Positions 41,380-50,546 are shown, counted from the first letter of the stretch. The stretch is 64,000 nucleotides of DNA from Terriglobia bacterium (GCA_020073495.1 JAIQFD010000003.1:372001-436000), one strand, 5' to 3'. Made by a program: numbers and translations. The notes: generated by a model not told the origin, from the letters alone.

Positions 41380-43784
41380 GCTGCACCTCCGGTCTGCTTC
41401 ACCTTGCCCAATGCGGTGAGCACGCGCGCCGGAGTCATGGGAAGCTCGTAGATGCGCACGCCGGTGGCGTTGTAAAAGGCGTTGGCCACGGCGGCGGCGG
41501 TAGGGACCTTGGCGGGTTCGCCGATGCCGCCGGCGTCGGTCGAGCTGCGCGCCAGATAATCCTCGATGAAGTGGACCTCGATCTTGGGGACGTCCTTGGC
41601 GCCGATGACCTTGTACTCCTCGAGGTTGGGATTGACCATGATCCCGGTGTTGCGGTCGAGACGGCGGTCCTCGTAGAGCGCGTAGGAGATGCCTTGCAGG
41701 ATGCCGCCATTCACCTGGCTTTCGAGCGAGAGCAGGTTCATGGGACGGCCGCAGTCATGCACGGCGACGATGCGCTCCACGCGGACGATGCCGGTTTCGG
41801 TGTCCACCGTAACCTCGGCGAATTGCACGCCTCCCAGGAACATCATCTCGCGCTTGCCGTACTCCGGGCTGCGGCGGGCGGTGGCGGAAAGCGTCTCCAG
41901 GGGCAAGGATGCGGCAGCCTGCTTGAAGCTCAGCGACTTTGCCCCGCGCGCCGAGACTTTGCCGTCGCTCAGCGAGACCGAATCTGCCGGAACCCGCCAC
42001 GCTGAGGCAATCTCCTTGAGGAACTGCTCCTTTACCTTGTAGGCGGCGTTGCGCACCGGCGGAGTGATGGAGGTGGTCGTCATACTGCCGCCGGAGGGAG
42101 GTCCGGGCGGCGAGTGGGTGTCGCCGATGCGGACGGTGATGTCGCGCGGCTGCAGGCCGAGTTCCTCGGCGACGACCTGCGCGATGATGGTCTTGATGCC
42201 GCCGCCGATGTCCTGCACCGCGGAGAGCGCCTCGACCGAGCCATCCTTGTGGATGCGGACCTCGCAGGCGGAATCCATGCTGTTGATGCGATACCAGACC
42301 GCCTGCGCCACGCCCACACCACGCTTCACCGGGCCGGGATCACTGTTGGGCTTGCGGCGCTTCTGCGTCCAGCCGAACTTCTCGGCGCCGATGCGGCGCT
42401 CCTGACGGCGCTCCGGGCTGGCGTCGTTCTTGTCCATGAACTCGAGGACGTCCATGCCGATCTTTTCCGCGAGAGCGTCGATGGTCTGCTCGAGGCCGAA
42501 GACGCCCTGCGGGTGGCCGGGAGCGCGCATGGCAGCTCCCGGACCGGCGTTGGTGAAGACGTCGTACTCCTCGGTGTGGACGTTGGGACACTGGTACAGA
42601 TTTTGAGCCGGGCCGGCCGTACCGGCACCGGTGCCTACGCCGGCGGTGCCGTAGCTGATCCACTTGATCGCCTGGAGCGTGCCGTCCTTCTTCGCGCCGA
42701 TCTTCACGTGCTGGTGCGAGCTGGGACGATTGCCGGTGGCCCACTGCTCTTCCTTGCGGTCGCAGAACAGGCGCACCGGGGCGCCCGTCTTCTTGGAAAG
42801 AGCGGCGGCTACGGCGCCCGGATTGCCGGCGCCGAATTTCGCTCCGAATCCTCCGCCCATGTATTCGGTGAGCACGCGGACCTTGGTCTTGGGAAGCTCG
42901 AAGATCTCGGCCAATTCGTCGCGCACGCTCAAGGTGCTCTGAGTGGAGGCATAGACGGTGAGACCGTCAGGTTTCCAGTCGGCGACCACGCCATGGGTCT
43001 CGAGCGCCGAGTGGGTCTGCACCTGGGTGCGATACTCGGCCTCCACGATGGCGTCCGATTCGGCAAAGCCCTTCTCGACATCGCCCTTGGGACCGCCACG
43101 GCGCGGAGGATTGGGGCCACGCACATTTCCTTTCTGCGGGGCGCTGGCGGGACCGCCGCCGCCACCAGCACTACCGGCTGCGGCCGCAGGACCGGGAAAA
43201 ACAAGCGGCGCATTGGGGTCGCGAGCCTTGTCCGGATCCACGACGAACGGCAAGGTCTCGTACTGCACCTTGACCAGCTTCACCGCATCGAGCGCAGCCG
43301 CCGGAGTGGTGGCGGCAAGGGCGGCAATGGGTTGCCCGGCGTAGCGCACGATCGGGTAACGCGAGGGCAGTTCTTTTGATTTGTCCTGGAGTACGGCGCC
43401 GCCGCTCAGGTGCTGCATGACGTGGACGGCTTTCACGCCGGGATGGCGCTCCGCCTGCGACGTGTCGATGGAGACGATCTTCGCGTGCGGACACTCGGCG
43501 CTCACGAAGCGCGCGTACAGCATGCCCGGCAATTGAATGTCGCTGGCATACTTGGCCGCGCCGGAAACCTTGAAGGGACCGTCGTAGCGCGGTACGCGCT
43601 TCCCGATGACCTTCAGTTCGGAGTTGGGCGGCAACTGCGGCGGCTCATCGAGCGGAACATTGCGCTCGACCTTTTGCACACCTTCCGGGGAGCCCGGGAT
43701 GCCGATGAGGAACTGATCCTGTCTGGTGTCCGGCGTGCCGGCGCTCGGGGTGTTCTTCTGCGTGTCCTGGGCGATCGGAGACAT
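41376..43784 (-). CDS. molybdopterin-binding large subunit of PaoABC-like aldehyde oxidoreductase
   Basis: This 802-residue xanthine-oxidase-family subunit holds the molybdenum cofactor. It has the N-terminal hammerhead domain KVSGAAKYASDIQLPGMLYARFV (in parts, about 73-95), GGGFGAKFGAGNPG, the AMRAPGHPQGVFGLEQ loop, QDIGGGIKTI and the active-site Glu756 in GGIGEPAKVP. The first 60 residues are a polar extension. A Gly/Pro-rich insert lies near 190-230. No signal peptide: as for PaoC it is probably carried out with the Tat-bearing small subunit. The substrate is unknown; aromatic and aliphatic aldehydes are typical. Confidence 0.86.
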   Translation of the reverse strand: MSPIAQDTQKNTPSAGTPDTRQDQFLIGIPGSPEGVQKVERNVPLDEPPQLPPNSELKVIGKRVPRYDGPFKVSGAAKYASDIQLPGMLYARFVSAECPHAKIVSIDTSQAERHPGVKAVHVMQHLSGGAVLQDKSKELPSRYPIVRYAGQPIAALAATTPAAALDAVKLVKVQYETLPFVVDPDKARDPNAPLVFPGPAAAAGSAGGGGGPASAPQKGNVRGPNPPRRGGPKGDVEKGFAESDAIVEAEYRTQVQTHSALETHGVVADWKPDGLTVYASTQSTLSVRDELAEIFELPKTKVRVLTEYMGGGFGAKFGAGNPGAVAAALSKKTGAPVRLFCDRKEEQWATGNRPSSHQHVKIGAKKDGTLQAIKWISYGTAGVGTGAGTAGPAQNLYQCPNVHTEEYDVFTNAGPGAAMRAPGHPQGVFGLEQTIDALAEKIGMDVLEFMDKNDASPERRQERRIGAEKFGWTQKRRKPNSDPGPVKRGVGVAQAVWYRINSMDSACEVRIHKDGSVEALSAVQDIGGGIKTIIAQVVAEELGLQPRDITVRIGDTHSPPGPPSGGSMTTTSITPPVRNAAYKVKEQFLKEIASAWRVPADSVSLSDGKVSARGAKSLSFKQAAASLPLETLSATARRSPEYGKREMMFLGGVQFAEVTVDTETGIVRVERIVAVHDCGRPMNLLSLESQVNGGILQGISYALYEDRRLDRNTGIMVNPNLEEYKVIGAKDVPKIEVHFIEDYLARSSTDAGGIGEPAKVPTAAAVANAFYNATGVRIYELPMTPARVLTALGKVKQTGGAA

Positions 43785-43787
43785 AGG

Positions 43788-44414
43788 CTACGCCCCCTTC
43801 CGCGACCGAGCGGCCGCGAGTGTGGCCTCGATCACCTTGGGATAGGTGCCACACCGGCAAATGTTCCCGCTGATAGCTTGCTGCACGTCTTCGGGCCGGG
43901 GATCCGGGTTGCGCTCGAGCAGCGCCACGCAACTCATGACCATGCCGGGCGTGCAGTAGCCGCACTGCATGCCGTCATGCTCGACAAACGCGGCCTGCAC
44001 GGCGTGCAGGTGTTCGGGATCCCCGAGACCTTCGATGGTCTTGACCTTGCGGGAGCCAACGTCGAGCGCGAATGTCATGCAGGAATTCACCGGCACGCCT
44101 TCGAGCAGGACGGTGCACGCTGAGCAGGAGCCACGGTCGCAGGCGATCTTGGCGCCGGTCAGTTTGAGGTCGTCGCGCAGGGCCTCGGCGAGCGTGGTGC
44201 GGGGCTCGACCGAGACACGGCGCGCGGCGCCGTTGACGTTCAGAGTGATGGTCGTCGCCTCCGGGCCGACAACGCGTGGCGGGATCGCAGCGTGGGCCAG
44301 CAGACCGGAATCCAGCACGGCCGTTCCGGCCGCGGTCACTCCCACGCCCTTGATGAACGAACGGCGCGATAGACCGCCACTATTGTGCTTGGAAGGTTTC
44401 TTGCGGTTTGACAT
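43788..44414 (-). CDS. [2Fe-2S] small subunit with Tat signal, PaoA-like
   Basis: The subunit has 208 residues from the ATG at 44414, which follows GGAGGACGC; an upstream ATG at 44471 has no ribosome binding site. A twin-arginine signal SRRSFIKGVGVTAAGTAV (about 16-33) shows export of the folded enzyme. Two iron-sulfur sites follow: CDRGSCSACTVLLEG of plant-ferredoxin type, and CGYCTPGMVMSC with ICRCGTYPKV in the helical domain. It is the first gene of the four-gene operon (small, large, FAD, Cys-rich). The presence of the Tat signal on this subunit matches E. coli PaoA. Confidence 0.87.
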   Translation of the reverse strand: MSNRKKPSKHNSGGLSRRSFIKGVGVTAAGTAVLDSGLLAHAAIPPRVVGPEATTITLNVNGAARRVSVEPRTTLAEALRDDLKLTGAKIACDRGSCSACTVLLEGVPVNSCMTFALDVGSRKVKTIEGLGDPEHLHAVQAAFVEHDGMQCGYCTPGMVMSCVALLERNPDPRPEDVQQAISGNICRCGTYPKVIEATLAAARSRKGA

Positions 44415-44548
44415 GCGTCCTCCGTGGGAGGGTGTCCGCCCATGAGAAATGCGATCGGCATAGGAACGCAAGTCTCACGAGCGCTCTGGCGAGAGTAATC
44501 ATTAGAATGCAGGCCAACGGAAACGGATACAGAAAAGTGACGGCTCTT

Positions 44549-44554
44549 TATAAT
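44549..44554 (+). promoter_or_regulatory. -10 hexamer giving a nearly leaderless gamma-glutamyltransferase mRNA
   Basis: A perfect TATAAT ends 8 bp before the ATG at 44563, so transcription should begin within about 2 bp of the start codon. There is no Shine-Dalgarno sequence in between (CGCCACCC), which agrees with leaderless translation. No good -35 hexamer is visible. Confidence 0.5.
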
Positions 44555-44562
44555 CGCCACCC

Positions 44563-46272
44563 ATGCAGACCAGAAAGCTGTTGAGAGTCTTTGTTCTATC
44601 GCTGATCTTCTGTTTCCTCGTCCCCTCGAGCCATGCGCGCGAACCGGTCCACGCGCGCAAAGCGATGGTGGTGACGCAGGAGCCGATCGCCGCGGACGTG
44701 GGCTTGGCCATCTTAAAGTCCGGGGGCAATGCGGTGGACGCCGCGGTGGCCGTGGGGTTTGCATTGGCGGTGACGCATCCATTTGCCGGCAATCTCGGCG
44801 GGGGCGGCTTCATGCTGATCCGGCTGGCAGACGGTGGCACGACCTTTCTGGATTTCCGAGAAACAGCGCCGGCCAAGGCCAGCCACGACATGTACCTCGA
44901 CTCGCGCGGGAACTTGACCAACGACAGCGTAGCTGGATGGCGCGCGTCGGGCGTACCGGGAACAGTCCGGGGCCTGGAATTCGCGCACCAAGAATACGGG
45001 CACAGAGCCTGGGCCGAGTTGCTGAAACCGGCGATCCAGCTCGCCGCCGACGGGGTCCCGGTCTCCTATGCGCTGATGCAGTCCATGCGAGATCCTGACT
45101 ACCACCTCGCGGATTTCGCCGAATCAAAACGCATTTTTCTAAAGGGCGGCGCGTACTACGACTGGAACGAGACCTTCCGCCAACCGGAGCTGGCGCGGAC
45201 CCTGGAACGTATTGCCCGTCTCGGCGCCAAGGATTTCTATGCGGGCGAGACCGCGCACATGATTGCCGAAGCAATGGCAAAGAATGGCGGGCTCATCACG
45301 CTCGACGATCTGCGGGATTACAGGGTGGTTGAGCGCAAGCCGCTCGAGGGAGATTACAAGGGATACCACATCATCAGCTCGCCACCACCGAGCTCAGGCG
45401 GGGTAGGGCTCCTCCAGATGTTGGGGATGCTTGAAGGGTCGGGGTACGACAAGACTGGCGCCGGATCCGCGGCGACATGCCACTACCTTGCGGAGGTGAT
45501 GCGGCGTTTCTACGCCGACCGCAATGAATACCTCGGCGATCCCGACTTCGTGAAGAATCCGGTTCGGGCGTTGCTCGATCCGGGATACATACGAGCTCGA
45601 CGCAGCTCGATCGATCCCGCACACACGACTCCGAGCAATCAAGTGAATCCGGGCAAGCTGTCGGGCAGCGAGGGCGCGCAGACCACGCATTACAGCATCG
45701 TCGATGAGCAGGGAAACGTGGTGGCGGTGACCTACACCCTGAACGACGGATTCGGCAGCGGCGTCACGATCCCGGGGGCGGGGTTTCTGATGAACGACGA
45801 GATGGACGACTTCGCCGCGAAACCCGGCACGCCGAACCTTTTCGAACTGGTGCAGGGCGAAGCGAACTCCATCGCGCCGGGCAAACGGCCGCTGTCGTCC
45901 ATGGTCCCGACCATCGTGTTGAAAGATGGGAAGCCGTTTCTGGTGCTGGGCGCTCCAGGCGGTTCGCGCATCATCACGGGAGTGCTGCAGGTCATGTTGA
46001 ACGTGATGGATTTTGGAATGAACGTGCAGGACGCCATCGATGCCCCGCGTGTCCACCATCAGTGGAGGCCCGATCGCCTGGACGTGGAACCCGGCATCTC
46101 GCCTGACACCGCCGCTTTACTGCAACGAATGGGCTATGAGCTGCGCTTCAGGGACAAGCATGGAGACCCGGTATCCATCGGCCGTGTTGAAGCCATACTG
46201 ATCGATCACGGGTGGCTGCAGGGCGGCCACGATGGACGAGGCTACAGTTCCGGGAAAGCCGCCGGCTACTGA
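44563..46272 (+). CDS. ggt: gamma-glutamyltransferase
   Basis: This 569-residue exported enzyme cleaves and transfers the gamma-glutamyl group of glutathione and similar peptides. It is made as one chain that cuts itself before the catalytic Thr374 in the sequence AQTTHYSIVDEQGN. A signal peptide (about 5-26) precedes SGGNAVDAAVAVGFALAVTHP (in parts) and GNLGGGGFMLI. The substrate-binding Arg is in DFRETAPAKA, and SSPPPSSGGVGLLQML and PLSSMVPTIVL follow. The length fits the family. No partner genes: the divergent molybdenum-hydroxylase operon lies upstream and an FAH-family gene is convergent downstream. Confidence 0.9.
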   Translation: MQTRKLLRVFVLSLIFCFLVPSSHAREPVHARKAMVVTQEPIAADVGLAILKSGGNAVDAAVAVGFALAVTHPFAGNLGGGGFMLIRLADGGTTFLDFRETAPAKASHDMYLDSRGNLTNDSVAGWRASGVPGTVRGLEFAHQEYGHRAWAELLKPAIQLAADGVPVSYALMQSMRDPDYHLADFAESKRIFLKGGAYYDWNETFRQPELARTLERIARLGAKDFYAGETAHMIAEAMAKNGGLITLDDLRDYRVVERKPLEGDYKGYHIISSPPPSSGGVGLLQMLGMLEGSGYDKTGAGSAATCHYLAEVMRRFYADRNEYLGDPDFVKNPVRALLDPGYIRARRSSIDPAHTTPSNQVNPGKLSGSEGAQTTHYSIVDEQGNVVAVTYTLNDGFGSGVTIPGAGFLMNDEMDDFAAKPGTPNLFELVQGEANSIAPGKRPLSSMVPTIVLKDGKPFLVLGAPGGSRIITGVLQVMLNVMDFGMNVQDAIDAPRVHHQWRPDRLDVEPGISPDTAALLQRMGYELRFRDKHGDPVSIGRVEAILIDHGWLQGGHDGRGYSSGKAAGY

Positions 46273-46309
46273 GAGCGCCGCCTGCATCTGACGTCGGGTG
46301 GAAGTTCTT

Positions 46310-47191
46310 TCATTGAGCCGCAATGACCGGATTGCGGATCGTGCCGACGCCATCAATCTCGATCTCGACCACGTCCCCGGGCTTGAGGAACAAGGGCGGC
46401 TTGCGGTGCATGCCGACGCCGGTCGGGGTGCCGGTAGCGATGATGTCGCCCGGCTCCAGCGTCATCGCGACTGATGAATACTCGATGAGCTTGGGGATGC
46501 GGTGGACGAGCAGGGCAGTGGTGGAGTTCTGGCGGACCTCGCCATTGACGCGGGAGCGGATGCCAAGCGCGTGCGGGTCGGGGACTTCGTCGGGCGTGAC
46601 CAGCCAGGGACCGATGGGGCAAAACGTGTCGGGACTCTTGCCGCGGGTCCACTGCTTGTCGCCGAACTGCCACCTGCGCTCGCTGACGTCGTTAAGAGCC
46701 ATGTAGCCGGCGACAACGTCCATGGCGCGAGCGGCGGACACACCTTTGCAGCGCGGGCCGATGACCACGGCGAGCTCCGCTTCGTAATCCACCTGCGGGT
46801 CGTCGTCGCCCGGGGGCAGCACGATGGGGTCGTAGGGGCCGCAAATGCTGTTGGGATACTTGGCGAAGATCAGCGGCGCTTCCGGCGCCTTGGTGGAGAA
46901 CTCGGCCGCGTGCTCGTGGTAGTTGAAACCCAGGGCGATGATCTTGGTAGGGCGAGGCACCGGCGGCCCCAGACGGACACCGCGCAGCGGCTTCAGGGCC
47001 GATGCCGACGGCTTCTCGAGCAGCGCACGCGCTGCGCGCGAAGCGGGCTTGCCGGCGGCCAGGAAAGCTTCCATGCCGGCGAACCAGGTGGCCTCTTTCC
47101 CGCCAGCGGCACGGGCAAGGTCGAATACGTTGTCGCCGGAGACGGCGCCGAGGCGCCATCCCTCTCCAGAGTCGAAGGTCACAAGTCTCAT
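46310..47191 (-). CDS. fumarylacetoacetate-hydrolase-family protein
   Basis: The protein has 293 residues from the ATG at 47191 (MRLVTF), the usual beginning for the family; a frame upstream to 47281 lacks similarity, and neither start has a strong ribosome binding site. The metal and substrate region reads IALGFNYHEHAAEF, FAKYPNSICGPYDPIVLP, DYEAELAVVIG and ALNDVSERRWQF. The C-terminal core has TGTPTGVGMHRKPPLFLKPGD. Members hydrolyse, decarboxylate or isomerise 2-oxo acids with a divalent metal. The exact reaction is not predictable here. It is convergent with ggt and divergent from the RhaT-like gene. Confidence 0.85.
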   Translation of the reverse strand: MRLVTFDSGEGWRLGAVSGDNVFDLARAAGGKEATWFAGMEAFLAAGKPASRAARALLEKPSASALKPLRGVRLGPPVPRPTKIIALGFNYHEHAAEFSTKAPEAPLIFAKYPNSICGPYDPIVLPPGDDDPQVDYEAELAVVIGPRCKGVSAARAMDVVAGYMALNDVSERRWQFGDKQWTRGKSPDTFCPIGPWLVTPDEVPDPHALGIRSRVNGEVRQNSTTALLVHRIPKLIEYSSVAMTLEPGDIIATGTPTGVGMHRKPPLFLKPGDVVEIEIDGVGTIRNPVIAAQ

Positions 47192-47336
47192 AGGTCGTGA
47201 GTACGGACGAACCAGGCCCCGCGGCAGTCTTTCTTTGTTGACGTCCTGCTCTGGGCACTTATATGTTCGGCTGTTCCACAAATCAAGTTCTTGTCACCGC
47301 GGGCGCGATGGGAGCGTGGCGGGCGGTCAAGTCGTG

Positions 47337-47355
47337 GGCTCACGGCTCGTGAGCC
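47337..47355 (+). promoter_or_regulatory. hairpin just before the ribosome binding site of the RhaT-like gene
   Basis: GGCTCACG (47337-47344), a 3-base GCT loop and CGTGAGCC (47348-47355) make an 8-bp perfect stem. The ribosome binding site GGAAAGGAA starts at the very next base. The stem could affect ribosome access or protect the 5' end; it could also be a chance dyad. Confidence 0.4.
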
Positions 47356-47370
47356 GGAAAGGAATCCGCG

Positions 47371-48384
47371 ATGAATGACAACAGCGTTGGGCTGATCCTC
47401 CTGGTGGTGGCCGGCTTGACCAACGCCTGCTTCACGCGACCCATGAACTACGCCCGCAAGTGGGCCTGGGAAAACACCTGGCTCGTCTTCACCGTCGTTT
47501 CCTTGTGGGTGTTGCCGCCGGTAGTGACATTGCTCATGGTGCCCGACCTCGATCTCACCTACGGGCAAGTCGGCAAACGGGTCATCGCGACGGCCGCGGC
47601 GTTCGGTTTGGGGTGGGGAGTCTCGCAGGTGTTTTTCGCGCTGGCGGTGGAAGCGATCGGGATGGTGGTGGCGTTCTCGTTGATGCTGGGGCTGTCGGCC
47701 GCCATGGGAAGCCTTTTCCCGCTGATCTATCTGCAGTCGGGAAACGTCCACAGCCCCGCAGGCTTGGCCGTGCTGGAAGGGGCCGCGCTGGCGATCGTGG
47801 GCGTCAGCGTGTGCGCGATCGCCGGGTGGCAGCGAGACCGCGCGCTGGGGAAAGAGGCCGGGGAAATTTCAACGGCGATGGGCATCCTATTCGCGATCCT
47901 GAGCGGGGTGGGGGTGGCGCTGCTGAATCTCGCTCTGATATCAGGAGGTCCGCTGCTGTTCGCCGCCGAGCTGAACGGCGCCGATCGCATCTGGGCGCCC
48001 AACGCCGTGTGGCTGCCGCTGATGATCGCGGGGTCCATTCCCAACGTCCTCTATTGCGGGTATCTGCTGAAGAAGAACGGATCCCTATCGAACTTTGCGG
48101 AGCCGGGCAGCGGCTCGCACTGGGCGCTGGCGCTGCTGATGGGGGTCTTCTGGTTCGGCAGCATCATCCTGTACGGCATCTCGGCGCAAAAGCTGGGCTC
48201 GTCGGGGACGATCCTGGGGTGGCCGCTTTTCATGGCACTGACCGTGATCGCCGGGACCCTGCTGAGCGTGATCACCGGCGAATGGAAGGGCGCGGGCAAG
48301 TGGCCGCTGCGCATCCAGACGGTTGGAACCATCTTCCTGGTCCTCGCTGTGCTCGTGCTCGCGGCGGCCAGCCGGCGTGTGTAG
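47371..48384 (+). CDS. RhaT-like sugar:proton symporter (DMT superfamily)
   Basis: This 337-residue inner-membrane transporter has ten hydrophobic segments. Its pattern is that of L-rhamnose-proton symporters: NACFTRPMNYARKWAWENTWLVF (in parts, about 18-40), WGVSQVFFALAVEAIGMVVAFS, and near the C-terminus GISAQKLGSSGTILGWPLFMAL. The ATG follows GGAAAGGAATCCGCG. No rhamnose catabolic genes are nearby, so the solute (another deoxy- or aldohexose) is open. The histidine-kinase gene is convergent 46 bp downstream. Confidence 0.83.
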   Translation: MNDNSVGLILLVVAGLTNACFTRPMNYARKWAWENTWLVFTVVSLWVLPPVVTLLMVPDLDLTYGQVGKRVIATAAAFGLGWGVSQVFFALAVEAIGMVVAFSLMLGLSAAMGSLFPLIYLQSGNVHSPAGLAVLEGAALAIVGVSVCAIAGWQRDRALGKEAGEISTAMGILFAILSGVGVALLNLALISGGPLLFAAELNGADRIWAPNAVWLPLMIAGSIPNVLYCGYLLKKNGSLSNFAEPGSGSHWALALLMGVFWFGSIILYGISAQKLGSSGTILGWPLFMALTVIAGTLLSVITGEWKGAGKWPLRIQTVGTIFLVLAVLVLAAASRRV

Positions 48385-48430
48385 GTCGAACGATCATAGC
48401 CATGGCGGTGGATCCGGGTCGGACGCCCCC

Positions 48431-49798
48431 CTACGAAGCGGGCAGAGAGACAGTGACCAGCAATCCACCTCCGGGCGCATTCTTCGCGGACACCGTGCCA
48501 CGGTGGAGCTTTACCGCGCGATAAGTGATAGCCAACCCCAAGCCAATCCCGCCCGTGTCGCGCTCGCGGGCGTCGGCCACGCGATAAAACGGACGGAAGA
48601 GGTTCGCGAGCTCGTCCTCCGGGACGCCGGGTCCATGATCGCGGACGGAGATCTCGGCGATCCGGCCGGCGGCAGCCTGCCCGCAGCTCAGCCGGATCTC
48701 CACCGGCGCGCCCGGCTTCGAGTAGCGGATGGCGTTGCGCACGACGTTCTCAATGGCGCTGTGCAGCAACTCTCCGCTGCCGACCACCGTACAATCCACG
48801 CTGGAGACGACCTGCACCGAGGTGCCGCGCTCCTGGGCTTCAAAGGCGGCGTCGGCGGCGACCTCGGCGACCATGTTGTGCAGCTCGATGGGGATTGGAT
48901 CGGGGGGCTCGGAAGCGGCGTCCATCTTGGCCAGCGCGAGCAGGCGGCCGATCATCTCGTTGAGGGTTTCAGCTTCGCGCTCGATGCGGTCCAACGCGGG
49001 AACGATCTCCTCGTCGGCGCGTCGGCGGACAAGTCCGAGGGCTACATTGAGACGAGCCAGCGGCGACCGCAGCTCATGGGAGATGTCGCGGATCAATTGG
49101 CGCTCGCTGGTGATGAGCTCTTCGATGCGGCCGGCCATGCGGTTGAAGTCGCGGCCGAGGTCGCCGATCTCGTCGCGGCGGCTGATGACGGCAGCGCCGG
49201 CCCGCGCGCTCAGGTCGCCGGTGGCCAGTTGCGTGGCCGCTCCGCGCAGGCGAAGGATGGGGCCGGTGAGCGAGCGCGTGAGCAGGCCGCAGATCAGCCC
49301 TGAAATAAGAATGGCCAGCACCCAGCGGAACAGCAGGATGCGAGCACCGGGGCGGAAAGCGCCGACGGGGCCGCGCGCCATCTCCGCGACAAAGATGTAG
49401 GTCCGCCTCGCGGGGCCGGTCGCGCGCTGCGCGGCCAGAGCTGTACCTCCACTGATGGAGAACTCGGGCTCGCCGGTGGCCGTGACCTTCTCCACCGCCT
49501 TCCGGGCGTCGACGGTATCGGTGCCGGCGAGGAGCGTGCCCTTCTCGTCATAGAAGGCGGCATGGATGTGGGCGCCGGATTCCAGGCGCTGCATGTAATT
49601 GCGCAAGGCGTCCGGGCCGTAGCGGTCCAGCTCCTCCGCACAGGATTGCGCGTACAGAGCGACTGCATCGCGGGTCGAGGCGCGCCAGCGCGAGATGATG
49701 AGTTCCGGCTGGATGCTGTAGGTGATCACCAGCGCCAGGCCGATGAGCAGGACCGTCGCCCAGAAGGTGAGGAATATGCGGAGGAAGAGGCTGCGCAT
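48431..49798 (-). CDS. sensor histidine kinase, CpxA-like architecture
   Basis: The kinase has 455 residues from the ATG at 49798. Membrane segments near 8-30 and 154-175 enclose a periplasmic domain of about 120 residues. Then come HAMP (about 176-228), the phospho-acceptor His241 in RDISHELRSPLARLN, the N box in SAIENVVRNAIRYS, and the G boxes in VRDHGPGVPEDE and TGGIGLGLAI. It is 5 bp after the response-regulator gene. Together with a CpxP-like gene and CpxR-like boxes across the divergent promoter it suggests an envelope-stress sensor. The periplasmic domain itself is not recognisably similar to CpxA. Confidence 0.87.
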   Translation of the reverse strand: MRSLFLRIFLTFWATVLLIGLALVITYSIQPELIISRWRASTRDAVALYAQSCAEELDRYGPDALRNYMQRLESGAHIHAAFYDEKGTLLAGTDTVDARKAVEKVTATGEPEFSISGGTALAAQRATGPARRTYIFVAEMARGPVGAFRPGARILLFRWVLAILISGLICGLLTRSLTGPILRLRGAATQLATGDLSARAGAAVISRRDEIGDLGRDFNRMAGRIEELITSERQLIRDISHELRSPLARLNVALGLVRRRADEEIVPALDRIEREAETLNEMIGRLLALAKMDAASEPPDPIPIELHNMVAEVAADAAFEAQERGTSVQVVSSVDCTVVGSGELLHSAIENVVRNAIRYSKPGAPVEIRLSCGQAAAGRIAEISVRDHGPGVPEDELANLFRPFYRVADARERDTGGIGLGLAITYRAVKLHRGTVSAKNAPGGGLLVTVSLPAS

Positions 49799-49803
49799 CG
49801 TTC

Positions 49804-50514
49804 TTAGCTTCCTGCCTGTCCCGGGCGCACATAGATGTAGCCGACGCTGCGGATCGCTTTGATGCGCTCGCTGCCGTCGGGCTGCTCGCCCAGCTTCTTG
49901 CGGATCTTGCTGACGTGCATGTCGATGCTGCGGTCGTAGGGCATGAACTTGCGGCCGAGCACCTCGTTGACCAGTTGCTCGCGCGTGACCACGGTGCCGG
50001 CCGCGCGGAGCAGCCGCTCCAGCAGGGAGAACTCCACCGAAGTCATCTCGACCGGCGTGCCGCTCCGGCGCACCGTTCGCGTGGCGGGATCGAGTTCCAC
50101 ATCGCCGACGGAAATGGGGCCCGCAGCGGCGTCCGGAACCTGAGTAGTACGGCGCAGGATGGCGCGCACGCGGGCCAGCAGCTCGCGAGGGTTGAAGGGC
50201 TTGGGGAGATAGTCGTCGGCGCCGATCTCCAGTCCGACGATCCGGTCCACGTCCTCGCCACGGGCGGTGAGGATGAGGACCGGGACGCGGGAGCGCTGGC
50301 GCACTGCCCGCAGCACGTCCAGGCCGTTCTTGCCCGGCAGCATGACGTCCAGGATCACCAGCGCGTAGTCGCCGGAAAGCGCGCGCTCCTGTCCCTGGGT
50401 GCCGTTGTGCACGGCGTCCAACTGGAAGTCCTCGGCGCTCAAGTATTCGCGCACCAGCTCGCACAGCTCCACGTCGTCGTCAACGATCAGGATGCGTTCC
50501 ATGCCCTTCTTCAT
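49804..50514 (-). CDS. OmpR-family response regulator, CpxR-like by context
   Basis: This regulator has 236 residues. The receiver domain has the acidic pocket VDDD (11-14), phospho-acceptor Asp56 in VILDVMLPG, the switch Thr in LTARGED and Lys in PKPFNP. The winged-helix domain ends the protein (about 135-232, MTSVEFSLLERLLRAAGTVV and DMHVSKIRKKLG). Two starts are possible: MKKGM at 50514, with GGAGG touching it, or MERIL at 50502, with better spacing. The TTTAC-N5-TTTAC boxes in its promoter region match the direct-repeat site of CpxR (GTAAA-N5-GTAAA on the other strand). Confidence 0.88.
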   Translation of the reverse strand: MKKGMERILIVDDDVELCELVREYLSAEDFQLDAVHNGTQGQERALSGDYALVILDVMLPGKNGLDVLRAVRQRSRVPVLILTARGEDVDRIVGLEIGADDYLPKPFNPRELLARVRAILRRTTQVPDAAAGPISVGDVELDPATRTVRRSGTPVEMTSVEFSLLERLLRAAGTVVTREQLVNEVLGRKFMPYDRSIDMHVSKIRKKLGEQPDGSERIKAIRSVGYIYVRPGQAGS

Positions 50515-50546
50515 CCTCCCACAAGACAGTACGCCCGCCGCCCGCG

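Noticed and set aside
42114-43379. 421-codon plus-strand frame opposite the molybdenum subunit
   Set aside because: Antisense shadow of a conserved enzyme.
48431-50464. Reading the kinase as a 677-residue protein starting at 50464
   Set aside because: The first 220 codons are an off-frame reading of the response-regulator gene. The real kinase starts at 49798 with a membrane helix.
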